DNA of 64,000 nt from Liolophura sinensis (taxonomy: Eukaryota; Mollusca; Polyplacophora; Chitonida; Chitonidae), in assembly GCF_032854445.1 (NCBI RefSeq), contig NC_088295.1:80382028-80446027 (forward strand), written 5' to 3'. Position numbers and translations under genes: made by a program. The notes under the pieces are model-generated. The model ran no database searches. It saw nothing but the letters and a program-made list of their open reading frames with translations, and had not been told where the DNA came from. Below, piece after piece: positions 60,701-64,000 of this stretch. How positions within the stretch are numbered: the stretch's first letter is position 1; the number at the start of each line of letters is the position of its first letter.

Positions 60701-62623
60701 TCTATTCGTTCTGCTGGTTTCCTTCTAACACAATCTAATACGTCCAAGCCCTAGATGCAACTGAACTATTTTCAACACAATCTCATTTCCAATTTTATGC
60801 ACAACAAAAATTCTCTAAGAAAAAAAAAACAAACAACTTGAACATAAAATAAATTCTAAAAAATCAAAACCAAAAATATGCAAATAAAAGAAGTTAACAC
60901 AAAGTTAAATAATTCAAACAGTAGCTTACACACTATCAGGATTACTAATTGTGTTCACCACTGGACACAATAAGACAGTTCAGAGATGACATAACAGCTT
61001 GTCAGGTACCACACCACATTACAGACACATGGGGATCATGTGAACTGGATTGTTGTCCCTGCTTTAAGTGTGTTTGTTCAGAACTGATCCCTGTATTATG
61101 TAACAAGCATGACACCAATATGGTCTCAGTCTGCTGAGGTTCTGCCCACAACAGTCATCAGAGTTGGGCTGGGCTTGTCAGTGTGCAACAGACCATATCC
61201 TTTCTAACACCTTTTAAAATACCTCAACACCATACAACAAAACTGATGCTAACACCTCCAGGTTAGAGTTCAATAAAGTAACTGTCAAAGAGTTGCACGA
61301 GATGTCTTATTTGTTTAAAAATGAAAGCTGAATCATTATGAGTTAGACAGAAAATTAAAACGGCACAAATATTGATGACCTTTACACATAAATCAGTCAC
61401 TTGGTGCAATTGTCAAATCAATATTACTTTTTAAGCTAAAATTATGAGAATAAAATATTTAATCGGAAGAAATGTATGTGTCTGTGGCAAATCTGTGCAA
61501 AGATGAATTCAAATTTGCCACATTACAAGAAATACAAGCACCTCAATTACTAATCTCTATACTGTGTCAGTGAATACACACCACATGTAGCCGTGTACAT
61601 TTGCTATGTATAAAGTTTAAGGAAGTTAACCTGTAGCCTATACTACAAAGCAGCCCCGGTTTCTGTGACTGTGACCAGCTTGTATCTCCATTTTACTGAA
61701 ATTCAATATGCCTCCATTTTACCATATGGCTTTCTTCAGCCCAGGACACCATGCACTACAAAGATCTGAGGCGACTTTTGGGAATAGTACTAAAACTAGT
61801 CATCTAAGTCAATAGTAATCCTGATAAAATTAACTCACAGCACTTGACACATGGAATTCCATTAAACATACACTAACTGTACGCAAAACTAACTGACCAT
61901 ATGTAAGATTTTAGCGACACGTTTTCTGTACAGTGGTAATGAATGAGTCGTGGACAAACACTGTTTTTCCCTCAACTGGGGCATGTCCGCATCCCGTTCA
62001 CACGGCAGTCGAGCGGATGGGGTGAACAGCCTAACCGACGTCAAGGGCCACTACCAATCGAAAACCTCCTACATTTATTCATGATCTACCAACTATTACT
62101 ACATACGAGTGATATGTACGAATATGTGCACCTGTACATGGTGAAACATTAAGAAATGGCAGCATATTTCTCTTTCTTTTCACCCATCTTCATCCCAAGC
62201 CGCCATGCTGTGACCAAGTTTCGTTAAGCCCTCCCACATCGGTTCCCACCATTCAACCCTTAAACTTCACCTAGCGGACATCTCACCTTCGGGTCAAAAA
62301 CTTGACTTGAGAAAAAATTCACAAGACACCCTTGAGATGAGGTTTGACAAACCCTAAAGCATTAAGATTTATTAATAATTCAGGACGGAGGAATGCGTTT
62401 CACCGAGTCATTGATCGGTGTCAGGTACAGCCAAAGGTAAGAAGTCACCCGATCAAATCCGAAAGGAAAGGACCATTTTTTTCACAGAATCTGACAACAA
62501 AACCATGACAGGAATTCGCACTTAAGACTTACACAAAGCGTATCGTAACTGGAATGTGAACTTACCGTTTTTTCGTTGCGGATTCTTCTGTTTTCTTCGT
62601 CCGTACCTGGCCAAATCAGCCAT
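9533..62623 (-). CDS. zfh1: Zinc finger E-box-binding homeobox transcription factor (zfh1/ZEB family), complete, six coding exons
   Basis: The coding exons join as 62623-62566, 13876-13655, 13519-13373, 13034-10693, 10364-10172 and 9792-9533: 3222 bases, 1073 residues plus stop, with no frameshift. Domains in order: RRKQ-NP motif at 9-15 (NuRD-type in ZEB/SALL proteins); three SUMO-type motifs (VKTE 47-50, IKVE 83-86, VKCE 106-109); DTAVIFPE 121-128; zinc fingers at about 156-177, 186-206, 213-233, 244-264 and 272-294; central CCHC finger 469-490; homeodomain about 547-607 with the WFQN recognition helix; CtBP motif PLDLT 696-700 and a weaker LNLS 732-735; an acidic stretch; and C-terminal fingers at about 966-986, 994-1014 and 1022-1046. 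ZEB/zfh1 proteins are nuclear, mostly repressive DNA-binding factors recognising CACCTG/CAGGTA through both finger clusters. The third N-terminal finger ([15 protein letters not shown]) and the short tail after KYCKP are like insect zfh1 and unlike vertebrate ZEB1/2. Confidence 0.96.
9793..10171 (-). other. ZEB intron 5 (379 bases)
   Basis: This GT-AG, phase 1 intron splits the linker between C-terminal fingers 1 and 2. No further feature is seen. Confidence 0.85.
10172..10364 (-). CDS. zfh1: ZEB coding exon 5: C-terminal finger 1
   Basis: The acceptor is TTTGCACAG ending at 10365 and the donor is CTG/GTAAGA with the GT at 10171-10170. The exon starts in phase 0 and ends in phase 1. A basic patch ([12 protein letters not shown]), a likely nuclear localisation signal, precedes [20 protein letters not shown], the first finger of the C-terminal cluster, closely like its fly and vertebrate counterparts. 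Confidence 0.93.
10365..10692 (-). other. ZEB intron 4 (328 bases)
   Basis: This is a GT-AG intron between coding exons 4 and 5, phase 0. Its first 78 bases continue the exon 4 frame up to a stop at 10615, so retention would give a protein lacking the C-terminal fingers. Confidence 0.85.
10693..13034 (-). CDS. zfh1: ZEB coding exon 4: N-terminal fingers, central finger, homeodomain, CtBP motif
   Basis: This 2342-base exon holds residues 143-923. The acceptor is TTTCTTTTCAG ending at 13035 and the donor is CAG/GTAAAG with the GT at 10692-10691. It encodes five N-terminal C2H2/CCHC fingers, a linker rich in Pro, Ser and Tyr, the central CCHC finger with LHQHERYLC as in vertebrate ZEB2, and the full homeodomain. 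After that come [15 protein letters not shown] and an acidic run near [18 protein letters not shown]. Carrying most of the protein in one large exon is also typical of vertebrate ZEB genes. If the donor is not used, translation runs 26 residues into the intron and stops at 10615. Confidence 0.97.
13035..13372 (-). other. ZEB intron 3 (338 bases)
   Basis: This is a GT-AG, phase 1 intron with a pyrimidine-rich 3' end. It is AT-rich and contains no other feature. Confidence 0.85.
13373..13519 (-). CDS. zfh1: ZEB coding exon 3: DTAVIFPE motif
   Basis: The acceptor is TTTTGTAG at 13521-13520 and the donor is GGAG/GTACAA with the GT at 13372-13371; both ends are phase 1. It encodes an acidic segment with VKCEED, a short helix-like KIKELLERG and the DTAVIFPE motif found just before the N-terminal fingers of vertebrate ZEB1 (DTAVIFPE) and ZEB2 (DTAIIYPE). 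That match confirms the exon although it holds no classical domain. Confidence 0.92.
13655..13876 (-). CDS. zfh1: ZEB coding exon 2: acidic, Asn-rich linker with SUMO-type motifs
   Basis: The acceptor is ATCTATTTCCAG at 13878-13877 and the donor is ACAA/GTAAGA with the GT at 13654-13653; both ends are phase 1. It encodes [12 protein letters not shown], which continues the ZEB N-terminus just as VNYDN follows RRKN in vertebrate ZEB2. A low-complexity acidic and Asn-rich segment with VKTE and IKVE follows. The join to exon 1 restores a valine codon. Confidence 0.9.
13877..18160. other. Intron 1 segment, high-complexity sequence with scattered ATTACCTG
   Basis: No gene or repeat family is recognised. 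CAGGTAAT appears in reverse orientation (ATTACCTG) at 13991, 14244 and 15046. Short T- and TA-rich runs occur near 17030-17060 and 17157-17167. Confidence 0.4.
18185..19406. promoter_or_regulatory. CAGGTA/CAGGTG cluster A in intron 1 (candidate enhancer)
   Basis: Fifteen ZEB/Snail-type hexamers (CAGGTA, CAGGTG or complements) lie in 1.22 kb: 18185, 18408, 18590, 18616, 18638, 18796, 18814, 18854, 18970, 19018, 19119, 19165, 19216, 19229 and 19401. Equal base use would give about one. Four of them extend to CAGGTAAT or its complement or near-variants. The ZEB protein itself recognises this core, so autoregulation is possible; Snail-type or bHLH factors could also bind. Confidence 0.45.
19407..20330. 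other. Intron 1 segment, nothing recognised
   Basis: Ordinary AT-rich noncoding sequence. No gene, repeat family or clear regulatory cluster is seen. Confidence 0.4.
20331..20700. other. AT-rich low-complexity block in intron 1
   Basis: A- and T-rich sequence with many short AAAT/ATTA runs and no open frame or recognised repeat. Confidence 0.5.
20701..28455. other. Intron 1 segment, no gene recognised
   Basis: Noncoding sequence of mixed complexity. CAGGTA and CAGGTG motifs are scattered (for example ATTACCTG at 26457). A relatively GC-rich, high-complexity stretch near 26480-26640 could be a conserved element but shows no known signature. Confidence 0.35.
28462..28733 (+). repeat. tRNA-derived SINE, nearly complete
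   Basis: The tRNA-like head has an A box TGGCTCAGTTGG at 28471-28482 and a B-box-like GAGTTCAAGTCC at 28539-28550. The body contains GGGTTTCCCCCGGGCTCTGC and CCACAATGCTGGCCGCTG, then GTATAAATGAAATATTCTTG, and ends in an (AAAT)n tail at about 28710-28733. The boxes are RNA polymerase III promoter elements. Related fragments occur at 1990, 47955 and 49780. Clear target-site duplications are not visible. Confidence 0.85.
28734..33700. other. Intron 1 segment, no gene recognised
   Basis: Noncoding. It contains TACATGTA-type palindrome runs (31685-31699) and a short T-rich tract near 30575-30650. Nothing else can be supported. Confidence 0.35.
33702..34416. promoter_or_regulatory. CAGGTA/CAGGTG cluster B in intron 1 (candidate enhancer)
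   Basis: Twelve ZEB/Snail-type hexamers lie in 715 bases: 33702, 33824, 33878, 33899, 34020, 34038, 34055, 34072, 34108, 34153, 34374 and 34411. Less than one is expected with equal base use. Three of them (34038, 34055, 34072) fall 17 bases apart. Two extend to CAGGTAATT. Confidence 0.5.
34417..38000. other. Intron 1 segment, high-complexity, no gene recognised
   Basis: No coding or repeat signature. The stretch near 36180-36360 is high-complexity with homeodomain-like TTATTATT and TAATC words and could be a conserved noncoding element, but this cannot be judged without an aligned genome. Confidence 0.35.
38007..38617. promoter_or_regulatory. CAGGTA/CAGGTG cluster C in intron 1 (candidate enhancer)
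   Basis: Nine hexamers lie in 611 bases: 38007, 38025, 38150, 38167, 38185, 38327, 38352, 38435 and 38612. Two extend to CAGGTAAT or its complement (38185, 38023). The motif class is the same as in clusters A and B. Confidence 0.42.
38618..46620. other. Intron 1 segment, no gene recognised
   Basis: Noncoding. CAGGTAAT occurs at 39619 and 40887 and its complement at 42016. A T19 run lies at 40597-40615. The block near 39590-39760 holds TGATTGAT, TGACAGA and ATAAACAAATA words typical of PBX/MEIS and Fox sites, but these are short and may be chance. Confidence 0.35.
40597..40615. repeat. Poly-T tract (19 bases)
   Basis: Nineteen T in a row on the plus strand. It could be the remnant of a poly-A tail of a minus-strand retrocopy, but no recognisable body is attached. 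Confidence 0.8.
46621..47230. other. AT-rich low-complexity block in intron 1
   Basis: Long A/T-rich stretch with A7-8 runs near 46774 and 46842 and no open frame or recognised repeat. Confidence 0.45.
47955..48190 (+). repeat. Degenerate SINE copy (28462 family)
   Basis: The order of blocks follows the SINE at 28462: CTTGCAGCAGATGATTGGAC, CACCAATGATGTCATGAG with CTCAAATCC (decayed B box), GTGGGCTCTGC, then an AAATAAATAAATG-type tail at about 48168-48183. Identity is low, so it is an old copy. Confidence 0.6.
49780..50385 (+). repeat. SINE copy with an internal tandem expansion (about 91-bp unit, five copies)
   Basis: SINE-like head and body sequence (CAATGAGGTTACAGGCTCAA, decayed B-box region) occupies about 49790-49875. 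Five tandem units follow, starting at 49877, 49969, 50060, 50152 and 50247. Each begins GTCAGG and contains GGCTAAGGGTGGTGGTTTAC, then GGGCACTCTGTTTTCC and CACCCATCAA, which correspond to the GGGTTTCCCCCGGGCTCTGC region of the SINE. The fourth unit has a deletion and a small duplication of TTTTCCTTCACCCAT. A SINE end with CAAATAAATAAA closes it at about 50370-50385. Confidence 0.8.
50386..53464. other. Intron 1 segment, no gene recognised
   Basis: Noncoding. ATTACCTG lies at 52991. A GC-richer patch near 52560-53000 has no coding signature. Confidence 0.35.
53465..53600. repeat. Two-copy direct repeat, 68-bp period
   Basis: CACCACTGTTACAAA begins at 53465 and again at 53533. Each copy continues with TTCACATGTAAA and CTTTTATTTTTTT. 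The copies differ at several bases, so the duplication is not recent. Confidence 0.85.
53601..55756. other. Intron 1 segment, no gene recognised
   Basis: The longest open frame here (54813-55289) has no recognisable domain and ordinary composition. Nothing else is supported. Confidence 0.4.
55757..56178. promoter_or_regulatory. CAGGTA/CAGGTG cluster D in intron 1 (candidate enhancer)
   Basis: Seven hexamers lie in 422 bases: 55757, 55801, 55812, 55948, 55995, 56023 and 56173. The cluster is weaker than A to C but uses the same motif class. Confidence 0.35.
56179..62563. other. Intron 1 segment up to exon 1, no gene recognised
   Basis: Noncoding, with an AT-rich block at about 60420-60900 and ATTACCTG at 58093. 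From about 61940 the sequence becomes more GC-balanced toward exon 1, which may reflect promoter-proximal regulatory sequence. Confidence 0.35.
62566..62623 (-). CDS. zfh1: ZEB coding exon 1: start codon and RRKQ-NP N-terminal motif
   Basis: ATG at 62623-62621 has a strong context (AAAC before, G after). It opens [19 protein letters not shown], then the donor ACG/GTAAGT with the GT at 62565-62564. The peptide lines up with the start of vertebrate ZEB1/2 (MADGPRCKRRKQANPRR), and the exon ends at the same place and phase. This is the main reason for assigning an exon 48.7 kb from the next one. RRKQ-NP motifs of this kind bind NuRD in SALL and related repressors. Confidence 0.93.
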
Positions 62624-62990
62624 GTTTTCATTTCAATCGAGAGAAAGTGTTAGTCCCCGATTATGCGCATGTACCGTTATCCTCAGTGACAGCTTCCGGC
62701 CTGAGCCACCGATACCTCGCAGGGAGATTCCAATTATTTGTCTCTCTCCTGTTTTTCACGAGTCCTCATTCTAGTTAGTTCGCAGACTGAAGAGGACCTA
62801 CATATAGGTGACCAAGGTGACCAGCGGTAGGGCTGTAGGGAGGCTGTCGTGCTGCTATCAGTTACACTTGGGGTGTCACACAGTGTCTAAAGCAAACCCC
62901 AGACAGGTACCGCGCCTAGTCCAACCAGTCTCTGCAGCCAGCCAACATAGCACGGGGCCACCAAAGGAAGGCCAGATGAGCACAAAATGA
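62624..62990 (-). promoter_or_regulatory. ZEB 5'UTR and core promoter region (approximate)
   Basis: This is the sequence immediately upstream of the ZEB ATG on the minus strand. It contains at least two upstream ATGs and no clear TATA box. The transcription start site cannot be placed from sequence alone, and a further noncoding 5' exon is possible. Confidence 0.45.
62629..62631 (-). promoter_or_regulatory. Upstream ATG opening an overlapping out-of-frame uORF
   Basis: An ATG lies 8 bases upstream of the ZEB start with G at -3. After splicing to exon 2 it reads 34 codons out of frame and stops at TAG, 13840-13838. It overlaps the true start, so it could lower ZEB translation by leaky scanning. 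A second short uORF starts near the CATGCG at about 62669. Confidence 0.5.
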
Positions 62991-64000
62991 AGTCACCCTT
63001 GATGATCTGATGTCAAAGCTCGCTCAGCTCAAGCATGGCTGGATTATTACCTTGCAATAAAAATTTATACCGGTACATGAAACAGCGACAGGTTACATCA
63101 GTAGTTTAAAAAGTATTTTAAACATCAATGGCAGTTAAACTAAATTTATCAAAGAGATTATCATGAATGTGTATTAAAAATATCTTTCCTTTAATTAACA
63201 CGTATAATTTTAAACAGCGACCTCTCCATCAAGATATAATTGTGATGTTATCATTACATAGTTGAGTTAATACTTCGTAAAGACACATTTACCCTGTTAA
63301 CAAATATCATTCGGGAAATGCATGTGGGTCATTGCATACAATTCCACCAGGCCCATTCAAGGAATATTGCATTAAAGTGTTTCAGTTCGTTAAAAACTTG
63401 TCGTTTCGATTCGTTCTATTGCTTTTATCTGTCCAGATCCCATGCAGGCGTCTTGTGTTATGTTTCATGGGGGAATGAGTCACTTTTGGCGGAGAGGGCT
63501 CACGCGCTGAGAGGACGGGAATGAAACAAGACCCTGGGTGACGAGACGACTGGGTAGGGGATGTCTGCTGCATTGCGACTCCAGCCGAAACTAGAAACTT
63601 TCGAGTAACTGTTTCCTTCCGAAACTCAAGGTCCTAACATATAGTACTGTGTCTTTTAACACTTACAATTTACATATACACAGACCTAAATAGGTGGGCT
63701 TATAGCAGGGCCTTTTGACAATCATGTAGCTTATAGGCCTATAGGCCTATACAGGACTATGCAGTCGTACACATGTACTACACACTCCTTTTTCCAATCT
63801 AACGATGGAATGATTTCTGTATAACAATTTTTAAGAGATTCCGAGCATATTGTGAAAGTCGGCATAGATACATACCTTTTTGTATATCTGATGTACCATT
63901 GCTTATATGTAAGCTACATAGCCCTATCAGTCAAGATCAATTCGTGCTTTTCAGAAAACATGCCGTCATTCGAAACAAATCATAGGAAAGTGAATGGATA
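62991..64000. other. Upstream flank of the ZEB gene
   Basis: No gene is recognised. A GC-richer stretch at about 63470-63600 contains TGAGTCA near 63476, an AP-1-type site. A small tandem run of TATAGGCC lies at about 63730-63750. Confidence 0.4.

Larger units (their letters stand above)
13877..62565 (-). other. ZEB intron 1 (about 48.7 kb)
   Basis: The intron joins exon 1 (donor GTAAGT) to exon 2 (acceptor ATTTCCAG), phase 1. I find no convincing nested gene on either strand; open frames inside are short, lack domains and show no coding bias. A very long first intron is also typical of vertebrate ZEB1 and ZEB2, where it houses enhancers. The contents are listed in the following entries. Confidence 0.85.

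Overview
The window is animal nuclear DNA, most likely from a lophotrochozoan (mollusc or brachiopod). The evidence is coding exons split by GT-AG introns, one intron of about 48.7 kb, tRNA-derived SINEs of a type I associate with molluscs and related phyla, and scattered ACATGTA-type palindromes. No bacterial, phage or plasmid features are seen. The species cannot be fixed from sequence alone.

The dominant feature is one complete zfh1/ZEB-family gene on the minus strand (coding 62623 down to 9533, six coding exons, 1073 residues). Exon phases join without a frameshift. The product carries the ZEB N-terminal RRKQ-NP (NuRD-type) motif, a DTAVIFPE motif shared with vertebrate ZEB proteins, five N-terminal zinc fingers, a central CCHC finger, a complete homeodomain, a PLDLT CtBP motif and three C-terminal fingers. 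This is the nine-finger plan of the protostome zfh1 branch. At the far left, on the plus strand and converging on it, is the last coding exon of an ankyrin-repeat/SOCS-box (ASB-like) gene.

Layout: 1-690 ASB-like terminal exon and 3'UTR; 700-2370 intergenic DNA with two old SINE pieces; about 2375-9532 presumptive long 3'UTR of the ZEB gene, read right to left; 9533-13876 ZEB coding exons 6 to 2; 13877-62565 intron 1, without any supportable gene but with SINEs and dense clusters of the ZEB/Snail-type motif CAGGTA/CAGGTG; 62566-62623 coding exon 1; 62624-64000 5'UTR, promoter and upstream flank.

The most striking observation is in the presumptive ZEB 3'UTR. A tandem array (35-bp then 58-bp units, with decayed flanks) carries TGGAAGAC on the plus strand 27 times between 3436 and 5572. 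On the ZEB mRNA strand this reads GTCTTCCA, a perfect 8-mer seed match (GY box) for the bilaterian microRNA miR-7. The array therefore looks like a natural miR-7 sponge or a hyper-targeted 3'UTR. Two canonical minus-strand AATAAA signals lie on either side of it (5675 and 2394), so alternative polyadenylation could include or omit it. Nearer the stop codon are three 8-mer sites for miR-8/miR-200, the microRNA family known to repress ZEB genes in vertebrates and zfh1 in flies. Together with the intronic CAGGTAAT motif enrichment (possible autoregulation), the window suggests a ZEB locus under unusually heavy microRNA and feedback control. All regulatory readings are inference from sequence.
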